DNA from: Chionis minor | Taxonomy: Eukaryota; Chordata; Aves; Charadriiformes; Chionididae | Direction: 5' to 3' | DNA: 64,000 bases | NCBI GenBank assembly: GCA_013398295.1 | Contig: VZSF01011125.1 | Span: forward strand, 445,413 to 509,412 | In this document: in pieces, positions 10,801 through 24,800 of the stretch | How positions within the stretch are numbered: position 1 is the stretch's first letter | Layout: every line of letters starts with the position of its first letter | Translations under genes and position numbers: made by a program | Notes under the pieces: generated by a model | What the model was told of the DNA's origin: nothing | What the model saw: only the letters and a program-made list of their open reading frames with translations | The model's database searches: none

Positions 10801-13800
10801 AGTAAGATTTCTGCTTCAGTGGCATGCTGTTTTGTACTCTGGAAACACTTGCAGATGAGTTGAGTAAAAAAGATAGCCTGTCATCCGCTGAAAACTAAGA
10901 AAAAAATTACTGGCATGGTATCTGCTTTATGATTTGTTAATGTAGTTTCTGTTTAGTCATTAACACAATCATATTACTGGCGGCTAACTGTTCTGGAAGC
11001 TTTTAGGGAGAAGAAACTGGAAAATGTTGATGGGTAACAAGGATCTCTGGCAAAAAGGGAGCAGTCAGGAGCAACCTGAGGTCTGTAGGAAACACATTAT
11101 CTAATATTTAGGAATTAATGTTGTCATTTAAAGTTGTGACTTATGAAATGAAGAGGGCTGAACTATTTTAATTCTATAGGTTTGCAAAATAAAAGGCAGA
11201 AAAACAAATGGAATAGTCTGTCAGTAAAAATGTTCTAAAGTTTTGTGTTTTAAAAGATTCCATACTTTACATTGAGGGGTTGATCCTGTACTAAAAGCTC
11301 TCTGCTGTGGTTGGTTTATCTGGCCCAGTTACTGCCATCCACTGGAGATGCTTTTGTAAATAACATGCAAATCATGCTGGATGCAGTTGTCTGAAGTTGC
11401 ATAATGTTTGTTGCAAGGAGTCTGTATCAAAAAGCTTTTTTATTTCTATGCCTCGGCGGCTCTTGATTTGATGCTCAAAGGGATAATCCAAATCCCCTCC
11501 TACCCCTACACCTTTCTAAATGTTTCTGCCATTCTAATCTGCCTTCAGCGAGCATGTGGCTATGTGGTGACTCAGATCAGCAAGCTAGCTTTTTCTGTGG
11601 GATAGTCCTCTGTTTGATCAGCAGGCTGATCCAATTTATCTTGTGGTGCTGACTGCTTTATAGCTACCAGTAGGCTGAGGGTGTGGGAAAGCAGAAACAG
11701 GGAACGAATTGCTATTTTGATGGCAGCGTGCAGATACAAGGAAGAACTGTGTGTTCATTTTAATGCTTAGTATGATCCAGTAATGGCTGTGTTGTAGGCA
11801 ACTTGTGTTTGTCTTAAGCACAACTCATTTCAGCTTGCTGAATTGTAAACTATGTAGGATTTGTACAGTAAAAGGGTTCCCATTAGTTTAGGTTTAACTA
11901 CAACCTATTGTATAGGAGCCTGTTTGTTTCTCTTATCATAGAGGTGTAGAGGCAGGGAAGGGAGTAGGAGGGGAATTTTGAGATTAAAACCAGCTAACAC
12001 TTCCTTTTTTTAAGATGAGATCCTGTAGTATTTGCTCTTTCTTCTTCCTGAAAGATAATGTTTTTTCTACTTAAAACTCCAAAACACTTTTGAAAAGTTT
12101 AAGCCTCCCCTTCGCTCCCCCCTTTTAAAAAAAAAATACTGTATTAAGTTATGGATTGCATCTCCTGAATGTGACTTGTGATAACATTTGAAAGATGCTT
12201 CTTAAAGAATTTCAGCTGTACATGGAAGTTTAAAATTCAAAATGTCAAATAACACTAGATAAGACTTCTACTCTTCTACACTGTATGATTTCATGTATCT
12301 TTATTATTAGCCACTGACTGAACTACTGCTTCCCAAAACTGGAAGAGCAAATTAATGTTTGGTTTTTCAGAACATTTACCTTCTGAAAAATTACAGTGAT
12401 CACAATCTAAGTTCTGTCTCAGACCTTTAAATCAACTTTTTTTTAGTGGAAGAGCTTTGGCTGTTGCTATTTTGGAACTTAAGTTGTTGGTTTTTTTAAA
12501 TCATTCCTCTTCCTCTCCACTGCCACTTGTGATTTCAGTGCATTACATTCTAAGGTCCTTTCTCTTCTTTTGTTGGGGGGTAGTATGTAATACAGAAGAA
12601 AATATGCATTGAAAGTGAATGAAATGTTTGGTCTCCCTTCTACCCTCAGCTGGCATAGGATGAATCACTAACCAATTGCAGCATGCTTTTCAACACAAAC
12701 TTGTAGTATGCAAACAGTAGGATTACATTCTTTGTTTTCAGGGTTTTTTTGCAGGCATGCACAAACCTATGACTATTTCTCTGCTGGCGGACAGCCACAA
12801 GAAGTCCGTATTACAAAGCAGGCACCTGAATCTTACCCATCACTTTCTTCTTTCAGACTTGCCTATTTCCCTCTGTCTCTGGGCATTTTATCAAGAACAT
12901 GATGACATGTTAATGGTTTTTAAGTTCAATTGCTGTGATACTAAAAGTGACATTAGGGTTTCCTCGTAAGTCCTTTTTACTTGTCCCCAGCTGTGCGTTT
13001 CTGCTCCTCCCTGTTGTTGGATCTGACACTTGTGTTAGATCGGTGGGTGGGTGGATTGATTTGCCATGTGTCCATATGGCCCTTGAATCAGATGTACGCA
13101 AGTGGTGAGAGTGGAGGGTGGAGAAGACTGCTTACCTGAGAACACTCTGTTTGGCTGGTGGGATGGGTTGACCTGGGCCAGCAGTGAAGAAAAGGTGTCC
13201 TGAACTGGCACCAGCACATTTGTGGGGCAATGTCTTCCTTTCTGCCAAGAGAGAAGGGTGGTATGCCTTGAATATTACTTCCAAGAGTCACTGTGAATGT
13301 TGGCAGTGGTTTATGCTAGTAATTAATTCTAGTTATCTGTTTCTGCAGGCAGATAAGGGCTGGGAGCAAGTTAGAAAGGAGTGAATGCTGTAAAGGAGAG
13401 CTGTGATACAGCATTGGCTGTAAAAGTTTTCAGGGTCCTGACCCAAATCCTTGTGTATGTTTCTAAAGAAAGGTGGTGTGCCCCTCATGTTTGCTTTATG
13501 CTGACACTGGTCCTCTGACTCCATGGTGAGTGGGCTGATGTTGTGTATCCATGGGCATCTCAGCTCTTTTGGAAGCCCACTGAAGCCTGAGGGGGAAGGA
13601 GATCCTATTCCTTGTCTTCTCCCATGATCTTGGCAGCACATTCTCAGCCATAGAATGCTCCATGCTCTGGAGCTTCTTGCAGCCTTCCTTAAGGTGCTCT
13701 AACTCTAATTTGGCAGAAGACAGCCTGGAGTGAGAGGAAGGAAGACAGATTTAACTTTCTGTTGAGTGAGTTGAAGCAGCATTGTACGGGCACGACGTCT

Positions 13801-16800
13801 TGTTTGGCTGGTGTTGATGGCAGCGCAGAGAAGGAACACAGGGGACCTTTGGCTGCTAGCGAATCTGCATGGTTATCCTTTCAAACTGTATACTTAAGTT
13901 AAACTGACAAAATGCTAACATTACATATGGAGTTACGTGGTGGTTTGAGTATCTCAACTAGGTCACTGTGGGATCAGACAAACGTCAGCACTGCTGAGAA
14001 GCACAACACATCCCAGAAGAGGGGAAAGGAGGAAAAAGGGAGTGCCTCTGAGCAATAGCCTGTAGTTAAACTGGTTCAGCTACGTTATAAAGCCCTACTG
14101 TAGGGGGCAAAAAATGTTGAAAACAAGATCAAGATGTTTAGTTCTTGTGCCCTGTAGCCACAGGTGATGTTGGCTTTTGTTTCATCTGGTTTGCAATTTT
14201 CAAATCTGAGGTCTAGGAGGTCCCTGAAAAGGAGTAATATTGTAGTAGGCCTCTTAATACACAGTAGTATGCCCTGAATCTGGGTAGAGCAGTGTGAGAA
14301 ATAAGTACTTGATAACAGTGTGTGATTCAGGCTTAATTGTGTCATTGCAGAGAGTCCTCTTCTGCTTGTCTCTGCCTCCACACCCAAGTGTCTTGTTTTG
14401 CTTCATGGTGGGGTGGACCAGAGCTGTGACAAAGGCTGCTCCTGCAGACACCTTCCCTCCTCCCTTCAGAGAGGCAAAAGCTTGTTCTGTAGCTCCAAGC
14501 CAAATGCTGTCTTGAATTCATAACTCGATATATATATAAAAATAAAACCTTATTCCATCTATGGAATTTATCATGATTGTCCTTTTATATATAAAAATAT
14601 TTTCTATATAAAAAAGTGTTCTTGATTACTTAATTGTAAACTGGTCCGATGATGGTCTAAAATCTTACTGCTTTTTGAAAAACAAGTTTTGAAACTTATT
14701 TGCTAGTTATCTATGCTGCCTTATGTGGAATTGTCTTTGTACCATTACATTAATGTGGTAGGATTTTAAATGGGCTAATACTAGCCTTTGTGAAGTAAGG
14801 GTGCTATTAACCCTTCCACGAACTTAGGGGTTGTCTGCAATACTTTTTGAACTCCTCCAATGTTTCTTTCAGTTGTATTTAATGCACTGACCTATTAGGG
14901 GGAGGCAAATAATTCTTGGTCAGAAATTTGTAACAGATACTTAAATATCGCAAGACAGCAGTAACAAGATGCAGGAAGCACTGAAGACATCCCTTGAAGG
15001 CTGTGGTTCCACAGGCCATTGAGATAAGCTAGCAGATCATTACTTCTGAAAGGGGCCGTTCTCCCGCTTCTACTTCGGAATTTACACACTCGCCCCTTCC
15101 CCAGTTCATTTAGCATTGGTGAGCCGAACCATCTCACACCCGTGTTTGTGGAGTGTTGGTCTGCTATGGAGTAACAGACAGATCTTGGCTTGAACAGGAG
15201 AAGTAAAATGTAAGATTATCCTGCTTTTTTTGGCAGCAAAAAGGTAAAAGGGTTGAACTTCCCATATCTTCCTTACTTTTTATATATATCTTGTTAAAAC
15301 ATTTCCAAAAATTGGTGCTTTTATGCACAGAAGAAAGAATGAAATTTGCTAGGGATACACCTCTAAAAAGATAATTCTTTGAGTAAAGTAGCTGCTGTGG
15401 GAAGGTTGAAATGAGCAAATAAAAAGTGTTTAGGGTTTTTTAGCTGCTTTTAAAAGGCTGTATTACTGTCTCAGCTGAGACCCAGCAGTCTCTCTACTGT
15501 AGCAAGCTTCTTGTTCTTGCTGGAATACTTTCTTGCTCTTAATGAAGTGAAGCTAGTCTTGGCCTTTTTTAAAAAAAAAAAAGTAGTTTTGTTGCTTAAC
15601 TTGATACAGGTTAGCAAGAATTCATCCTGTAGTATACTGGGCAGTGGTAACTCAAGTAGCTGGATTTTGTCTTTGGAAATACTTTCTTTGCTGAGAGTAG
15701 AAATACAGATTACAATTTCTTCCACAGGGTCATACCATGTTAATGAACCAACTTTGAGAAAATCTTGCAGATGCCTCTTACATGATAGAGGCTAGTTGAA
15801 GTGTAGCTCCTGATACTATATGCTTCCTGCTGCTTTTTCTTTCCCCACCTATGTACGCCACCACCAGCCTGCTTAGAAGGAATTTCAGTTTCACTGCCTA
15901 GGGGTTGCAGGCTGATCCTGCAATATAGGTAGGTGCAAAAGTGCTTATGGATAACCTGGCTATTGCTCTTTCACACGCAGGATCTGAAAGTCCCTTTAAA
16001 TAGTGCTCTGACAGCATCTGTTTCAAAGTTGTTATACATTCTTTGGTGTAGTGCTATTCTGCAGCTTACTGCATTAGGAAGAGGTAGAAAAAATGCATAA
16101 AGCAAGTACATCTGTAAGTGTTTTTGACTGCTTTGGGCTAATTTCAATGCAAAATAATATATCTTATTCTGTCTGTGATATAAACTTTGCAAAAGGATTG
16201 CTTTCCTTTATCACTTTGAATTGTATGTGCCGTGTGCTCTGTGGTAATGAAGACCACTGATCACAGCACCACCATAAGCACAAGTTAGTGCTCAAAAATA
16301 CCAACTTACTGCTTCATCTTACCTCTACTTTGGAGACTTAAGTGCATGTTCCGTAACACACAACTTCATCTAGAAAATACCTGCATCAACAATGTTAATG
16401 TTGTTTAAACTTAGTCTGTTATTTTGCCTTCCAAGTTAAATGTTAGCCTTCGTTTGAATATAGTAATTTGTTTTTTATAATGGTTAGTCTGTTTCTCTGA
16501 TGGTAGGTTTTCAGTTGTAACTCTTAAATTCTTCAAAATATGCCACTTCACAAATAGTCCTTCTCAGTGTAAAATGATCTGGCTTACTGTTAATTTGCCT
16601 CTTGCTCCATAGACTGTAACAGAGTATTGCAATTACTGGCATGGAAATTGCTTTACCTTAGTGTCACAATACCACAGTGCTTTCAGGATGGCAGGCTGCC
16701 ACTTTTGTGCAGCGTTACGAATAGAACATGAACTGGAGTCTTATTTTTAAGATAGCATGTTAGAAACAGTCTTACCGTGCTGAGCTATGCTCTGTCAAAA

Positions 16801-18734
16801 GTCTGTGTATGGTGTTTCACAGCTGAGTAGATCCTGGTAATACTGCAGGCCTCATTTGCATGTTTTCCAAGGTTTTCCTCTCTTACACCATGTATAGGCT
16901 TTTCCTTATGTAATTCAATCACCTGCATAATCCTACGTGTCAGCATGGCTTGTAATAGGATGCCTTGTGAGATTCTGCACTTCTATCACTTTATACCGAG
17001 TGATATTCTTTATCACAGTCCAGGTAAACAGTCCAGACTTATTATCACAGTCCAGCCTCAAGTCTGTCTTAATACTTTCTCTCCCTACCTTCTTCCACTT
17101 ATTCTGCCATTTCCTCGTCTTATTTCCTGTTCATCAAGGCTCTTGGCTCTGTACAAAGCTATGTGCATTGCTACGGTTGTTTTTAAATGGAGTGCTCACC
17201 CCACCTTGTATTAGCTGCCTTTTGTTCCTCCTGGTCAGAGTTGCATTCTTGAACTCTCCCTTCTTATCAGCACTAAAGCCCTTGTTTGCTGCTATATTTA
17301 TGAAAATTGGCAAGGACGCCTTTCTCTGTGGTAGCTATATGAGCTACTGCTTTTCTTACTTTGGTCTCACTGTCCCTTGGCTGTTAATTGCTAATTGCAA
17401 GACGGTCAGTTTACCTCTGCAGCGCCCAGGCTGATGCTCAGTAACAGTACAAGGACAACACCTGCTTTGTCCTCCTGGTTTTTGTGGTGAGCCTGTTGTC
17501 TATTCTCTGTAACAGCATTGTGCCCCTGATGTCTAGCTGCAAACCTGCCTGAAAGGAGCGTGCTGGGGGCTGGGCTGATGAGGTAACAAATGTGATGTCA
17601 CTGTCCCATTTCAGGAAAAAATAACCTCTAGAGAACTACTGGAATCTCTTCTTTTAGTGGAGCTCCTTTGTAGTTCAGTAATTTGACTTGCTCAGGCACA
17701 TTCTTCAGGAGCATGCTTTTTGGTTTTTATTTATTCTTTAATCATTTAACCAGGACTCCATGAAGCAACCCTATTCCCATTTTTGTGGGTTTTTTTGAGG
17801 CAGCATCTTGTAAATTTTAATGTGTGAAAGTTTTTAAGTTAAGAATATGCAACAAAGTATACTTTCAGTCCGACTACTGTGCATGTGAGAGAACTACAGT
17901 ATGTAGTATACATACCAATTTGCAAATTTCAAGTTTCTGCAAATATTTTTTTCTCCAGTTACTTAAACTATATATATATATTTACTTGATGCAAATTTGA
18001 TTGTATACTGGCCCCTCAAGCTTTCAGAATTTAATTTTGCATTCCTTCACAAAGAGTGTAGGATTAAGCATTCATGTTAGTGACTTGTGACATGATTGTC
18101 AATTTACTTGGGTGTATTCATTGCTGAAATGCTAGTGACTGTTTGGAATTGTGTTCTCAGTTTATCTATGCTTCTGACCCAGCCCAATGTCCAGTTTCTA
18201 GGATTTTTGTACTACAGGTGATTGATCCATATCCTTTTCTTGGAGGTGTTTGTTAATAAACTGATCAGTAGCATGAACTGTTTCCCCTGTACTTGCATCT
18301 TGCTGTAAGTTTTGCATCACTTAATGCACGAAAAAGGAGCTGACCCTTTTCTTTTTTTGCCTTGTTGACAGTACATTGCTTTTTCTGATTATCCTGTTGG
18401 AATTCTATGTGTTTTAATGCTATGGGGTATAGTTTGAAGAAGTGATAACTCTTAATGTTCAAAATATATAGTGTGAAATGCATTAATCTAAAATGTCTAA
18501 TAAGTTGAATAAGGTGAATTTAACCTACATACAATGCTAAGATTTTTTTTAGACATTGTCTCTGACACATCAAGTGTCGTATATAAAAACAGGTGTTGTT
18601 TCTACAACCAAAACTTTTTTTTTTTTGCAGCAGCAGTTCTAACCCCCCAAGCTTTCCTAGTTCTGACTGTATGTTGAATGGAATTCTCTGGCATATTTTC
18701 TTTATGTGGTGGTATATGTTATTTTTCCTTACAG
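7862..18734. other. 3' part of UGCG intron 1, no recognised feature
   Basis: This is AT-rich intronic sequence with short (TA)n runs near 14528-14536 and 17969-17980 and scattered homopolymers. It ends in a T-rich tract and the acceptor 'tttttccttacag' at 18722-18734. I looked for a GC-rich exon 1-like segment here and did not see one. The small ORFs (for example 8157-8426, 16937-17434) have no recognisable domains. I see no tRNA, rRNA or further repeat family I can name. Confidence 0.5.
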
Positions 18735-18876
18735 ACGCCTTCACCTGAATAAGAAAGCCACAGACAAACAGCCATATAGCAAGCTGCCTGGTGTTTCACT
18801 TCTAAAGCCGTTAAAAGGTGTGGATCCTAACCTGATCAACAACTTGGAAACCTTCTTTGAACTGGATTATCCAAAA
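18735..18876 (+). CDS. UGCG: UGCG exon 2 (residues 34-80)
   Basis: The 142-nt exon starts with one base that completes codon 33, then reads 47 codons beginning [13 protein letters not shown] and ending FFELDYPK. The acceptor is 'ccttacag' and the donor 'gtatgt', directly after an AAA lysine codon. It encodes the cytosolic linker after the N-terminal anchor and the start of the GT-A fold. Confidence 0.97.
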
Positions 18877-21800
18877 GTATGTATGCTGTCTAGTGTCCTT
18901 TTTTTGTCTCCCATGCCTCCAAAAGTCATACCAGGAGCCTGGGCTAGAACTGTGCAACTTGATTATGTCTTGGGTTGTTCTTCCTTTCACAGTAAATGCA
19001 TAGTTACACACTTCACATGTTGCAAACCAAACTTCTTCCTCTATAAAAGATGTCAGTAAAGGAACATGACCAAGGCTTAGGGATGCAAAATATTCTGTGC
19101 TTCACTAAGATTTGTTTAGTCATTATTCCTGTATTGTGATGCTTACAGTGATATGAAGCCCTTCAATCTAGACAAGATCACTTGAGAGGCCAGAGACTCT
19201 CCCAATTAACTACATCTCTGTAACAGATCCCCTAGAAGAGGGAGTCTAACTGATAGACTGAAACTTGCTGGTGGCTCTTATTGATGGCTCATCTAACAAA
19301 GAATTGCTCAATGATGGTGAGGCAGTGTACTTCACCAGTTGTTGGGAGATAATATAATCTCCAAGCCACTTACTAGTGTTGGGAAACAAATAGTTAATAA
19401 AAGCTTACGGTTGCTTTTCAACACTATTTGACTTTGTAATGTAAGTGATAAGTGTGTCAGATGCTGTCCTTGCTATGAGGAGCTTACAATGTAAAGGGAA
19501 AATCTGCAAATGCTTGCTGCATCAATCACTACTTGATGTATGCTTCTGTGGATGGAAGAAGAATTAGCTTTTCCGCTGCGTATCTCCTGAATTCTAAAAC
19601 TTGTAATTTTTTTTATTAAAAACCCTCTTCTTGATTCTTCTTGAAACTGCTTCTGACACTGCTGCTTCAGTTGTAAAGGTCAACGGTATGTGTAGGATGT
19701 ACAGCAAGTTTCCTTTGTGTATGCTGACTGAGCACTTTAAACTTACTCCTAAGTAGGCAGGGTAAAACAAACAAAAAAACCACCCACTACTTGAAACTTA
19801 TCTGTAATGAAGCTTGGGGCCTTCTGAAAAGCTTCAGGCATGAACATTTGAATCCTTTGGACTCAACAAAAGTGCAATAAAGACTAAGAGTGGCCAAGAT
19901 AAGTTTAAAGTATACTGGAGGCATGCTGTGTAGTGTATGCCAGTATTGTAAACTGCAAGGAAGCTGCAAGGGTATCTTGAGCTATTTTATGACTATAATG
20001 GCATCAAAACATTATGCAGTGGAAACATTTCATGACAAATATGATTTGTTTGAGAATTCAGAAAAACAGTTATGCTGGATCTTCCTTTGGGAGATAGTCT
20101 TGACCCTTACTTCTTATAAGTTATACGTATGGGTAGCAGTCTTAAAATATTGCTACTCCCCACTAGTATGAATTTCAGATAACAATAGTGACAAATGTAT
20201 TTTTCCCAAGGGGAGTGAAAATTATACTGTACAAACAAGATCCCCAAACTCTTGGAAAACACTTCTGTACAATAACTACAAAAATACTTCATTTAAGAGA
20301 CTGGCATTATACCACAAATTAGAACAAACAACACTGTCTACTACTCAAAGTTCAGCTGTCCAGGGGAAAATTATTAGAAAAGAATAATCTTAAACTTGTT
20401 GCAGTGAAGCTGAGTTCAACCTGCAGTGATACTGATTCTCTGATACTCTTCTGTGATACCCCATGTGTGAAATCTCTTTTCTTGTATAGAAGCCAGTTAT
20501 GCAGCTTCTAAACTGCAGGACTTACACATAATATTTTAATCAGTGAAGAGTTCTTACCAATTGTGATATCATGATTTTTGGCATAAATATTTATGTTCAT
20601 GTTATGTCCAAATTAACCTGATTGTAATGTTTATGTGGAAAAACATCTTTGTACTACTTAGTCATAAACTTTGTAGTTCTTTACTTTGTTACTGAATGCA
20701 AAGGCCACTTAGGATAAATTTTTCTGTTTTCAAATATTGGAATGCTGAAGTGTTTTGTTATTTCTGGTTGAATATCCTGGAGAATCTGGGTATAGAAATG
20801 TCATTGCAACTGTGGATTGAAGATTAGTTATTTAATTGATAGTAAAAATAGTTGTTCTTTTATGTATGTATTTGGATGAGCAATAAACAACCAATTTCTT
20901 GGGTAATTTCTGTGGTGTTCATGCTGTCAGGATTGTTCTGTTGTGGTGGAAGGACTTGTCTGCTTAATGAGACAGGTCTCTTACCCTTTAAATTCTATTT
21001 TCCGTGTCAGCAGAATGATAGGAATCGAGTACTGCTCTCTCTTTAGGCAAATTACCTTTGAGTTTGCATTCTCAGAGTTAAGAGATGTGTTTGCCTGATA
21101 GTTTGTAGTGCTAGACCAAGTCTTACCAACTACCATTTAGTGGTAAGTGATTTTAAGTTTCCACAATATTCTGCATGCAGTTAGAGTTGTTGAGGTTTTC
21201 TGTGTTTAACAGTACCTTTTTTCCTTGAAAGAATGTATTTATTTAACTTAATAAGCGAAGTTACATCAAGTGAGGAGTACTCAAGGAATTTGTTGTTAAT
21301 GCAGAAACAGGAATAGCTCCATCAAAGCTTGCAAAGCTGTTTCAAAATGAGTGATTCTTGAACTGCTATTTCCTCACCCGCTGTCTGTAGCTTATGCGTA
21401 ACAAGCATGCAGCTTGGTTGCTGAAACAGATAGTTTTTCCCTTACCTCTCATTGATTTTTAACCATTATTCTATTAATGAGGAAAATACCTATTACATAT
21501 GCATATACATGTTCCCAAGTTTAGCTTATTACAATTAAGCGTATGTGTAATAGGCTGTGAGGTTGTCTTCCAGCCCTGTTCTGCATATGCGTCTACACAG
21601 TAAAGGAAAGGAGGTGTAGTTCAGAGGTATGCAGTCAAGTGTATCGTAACATCATCCCTTTAATATTTTTGTGTGCTGTAACTTCATTGAATACAAGATT
21701 GGATTTAGGATTCATGTGAATAAAAATGGAAGCAGAAATAAAAATGTTACCTTGTATACCAGGATGTCTATCTTCATCCTTAATGGAAACCCTTCTGATA

Positions 21801-24800
21801 ACAGGAAAACTGATGTTCCTCAGTACAAGAGTGTATTGATTCCTTTTTCATAAGTACTTGGTTATGCATTAAAAAATAATCTCACTTAGTTGTAAAACAA
21901 TCTTTTTGATTTTATTTTTAATTCTGTAACAGTGTTCTTCAGTTTAGTATGTTATCAAGCTTTATTCTCTAGACCATATTGATATTAGGTGTGTATGTAA
22001 ATATATATGTGTGTGTATACTTTTTTGTTTTTACTAGTATGAAGTGCTGCTCTGTGTCCAAGATCATGATGATCCGGCTATTGATGTGTGCAAAAAGCTC
22101 CTGGGCAAATACCCAAATGTTGATGCTAGATTGTTCATAGGTAAGCAGTGCAACTTGATGGTGGGACTCTTACTTATAAAATTTTTTTCATGGAGCTTTG
22201 AACTCTGTATACAGTATTCCAAAATAAATAGTTGTCTTGTTCAGCCCCTGTTGGTTCCATAGCATAATTTTCATTTTGGGGTAAAGAAGTAAGTTTGTAG
22301 TCACAATCTGTGACATCAGTCCAAAAAACCTCTAGGAATGGCTTATGGAACCCCCACTACTTTTTCCTTCTAAATCTGAAACAGTAGTTTAAATCCTGTC
22401 TTTGCCCTGACCTAAATGTGCAGGAAGTGACTCAGAGTTATGTCTGTAATTGAGCTTGAGGTCTTGCTACAATCCTTTTTCATCATAGACTGTAGGGCTT
22501 CTTCTTCACTTTACATTTGAATTAAAAGAGGGAAGGGGTATTAGAACTACGTGGTACAATGTCATTTTCTGACATGAAACAAACTGGACATGTCTCTAAG
22601 TTAGAAGCAAAAAAAATATGTCTGACTTTACTCTCCTCAATTTTTCTCCTAAAATTGCTATCGAATATAATGGTCATAATCAGCAGTCTTAAGAAATAAG
22701 AGGTAGAGAATATTTACCTTACAGAATACAGTAATGAACTTTATAGTTCCACTACTCTTCTAATTGTTAACCTTGTTACCCTGACATTTTGAGGAAGCGT
22801 TTGAGTATTTTTCCAGTTTAATGCTCTGCATAATTGTAGTAAGATCTAAAATATAGAAGTGAAGGAATAATTAAAATTTAAATCCTTTTCATAGAAGTGG
22901 ACTTTCAGAATCGATGGGTAAACATCTACTGTTCTTCAGTTAGTATTTCTAAATATTTTGGGTATTGAGTCTGAATTCTAAAAAAAATCCAGCCCCATAC
23001 ATTATTTGATTATGTTTGTATTTTTTAGGTGGCAAGAAGGTTGGCATCAACCCCAAGATTAACAACTTAATGCCTGGCTATGAAGTTGCCAAATATGATC
23101 TCATATGGATTTGTGATAGTGGAATCAGAGGTAGGTGTGTGTTGTAATGCGCTGATTGTTACATTGCTTTTATGACCTGTGGGCAAGCAGTTGTTGGAGA
23201 TTTTGATTGAGAATACAAGTAGAAATAAAAGTTAAAAATCTGTAAAAAATATTTTCCTAGTATAAAAATGTTTAGCTTCCATTTTAAAAAGAAATCTATT
23301 AATTGCCATTTAAAAAACAGTATTGAAACAGTTTCCGTTGTATTTCTTGAGAATTAGTCCTCCAGAATACTGTGCGTCAAAGTATATGTGCTCTTGATAT
23401 TGGCAATATAACTCTATATACAGACTCTCTTTACAGTAGTCTGCTAATGACAGAATTGCTCAATGAACTATTTTCTTTTGTCACTTAGTAACGCCAGACA
23501 CACTGACAGATATGGCCAATCAAATGACTGAAAAAGTAGGCTTGGTCCATGGGCTTCCCTATGTTGCAGACAGACAGGGATTTGCTGCTACCCTTGAACA
23601 AGTAAGTGTAATGTTGTTGGTTCGGTTTTTTGCAGGACCTTGCAGACTAAAAGTTGTATAGAGCCTCTTGCACCTTTTGGGTGAAGAAATGTTTATTTTC
23701 AGGTGCAGTCACACTTCAAACTATTCAGGATAACTTTTAAATGCTCCAAAATGCTACTGTGGTGCTCTGAACGTTGACTCAATATTTAAGTTCGCAATAC
23801 AAACAACAAAGATTACAGGATGAAAATGATGGATTTTATTAAAAAAATTAAAACTCAAGAAGTCTTTCTAGTGCTTAGTCAGAAAGGGCCATTCATTCTA
23901 TTGATGTCTGAAAAGGAACACAGGAAGAGCCATGACAAGTCAGAGTCAAAGTCCAGTTCACACCATATCTTATTTCCAGCCGGGCTTATAAACAACTCGT
24001 GAGGAGAGTGGAACACAAGTAAGGCTTATCCTATTTTCCAGTAATGCTGTCTCAACTGTCTTCAACTTTCAGGTGAAAGAATTCCAAAGCAGGAAGTAGA
24101 CTTGTATCTTTACTAATCCTCCATATATTAGTATTCTAGCAAGAACAGATTTTTTACATTAACCCCTCAATTCTTTCTTTGAGTCCATATAGATTTTGTC
24201 TTTACAAGGAAGTTCCATGGATCTTACTACCTGTTACAAGAACCACCACTTTGTTCACTCTGATCCTTGTTCTTCTATAGTGCTGCTTCATGTCTCCTAA
24301 TACTTGTTTTGGAAGAGGAAGTGAACAGTTGATTCCTATTTACCATCTTCATATCACTCATTCTGTCCTGTTCTCTCCTCTTTTCTCACTAAGTTCTCTT
24401 TTGTAGAGTTAAGAGGTTGAGTTTTCTTGTTTGTTCTTTGTGTCTCAAGGCTTGGAGTTTAATCAATTATCTTTTATTCTAAGCTGGCATGTATAAGGCA
24501 TTTTGGCCGCAAGGCTAACTAATGTGTGCTAAAGACAGAAATGTGAGATACCAAAGCGCAGTGAAATTCAGTACTCCTTCACTCCTTCAGCTCATGTGAC
24601 TTCTATTTTTTTTGTGACACAAAGCCTGAATTTTTCTCTTGTAAGAGAAGAGCAAGGAGCTATAGCACAAAGTTCTTGGTACTGCATGTGCTAAGTGCTA
24701 AAGTAGCCAGAATTGCAACTCCTGCTTCTATATTCCTGGAAGAGCTTTTTGCTGCCAGAGCCAGTATATTGCAAGATGAGCATGCCTCTTCTTGAATGAG

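Noticed and set aside
23820..24002. 60-residue Lys/Ser-rich ORF in UGCG intron 5
   Set aside because: It lacks splice sites that fit the UGCG phase and matches nothing known in UGCG.
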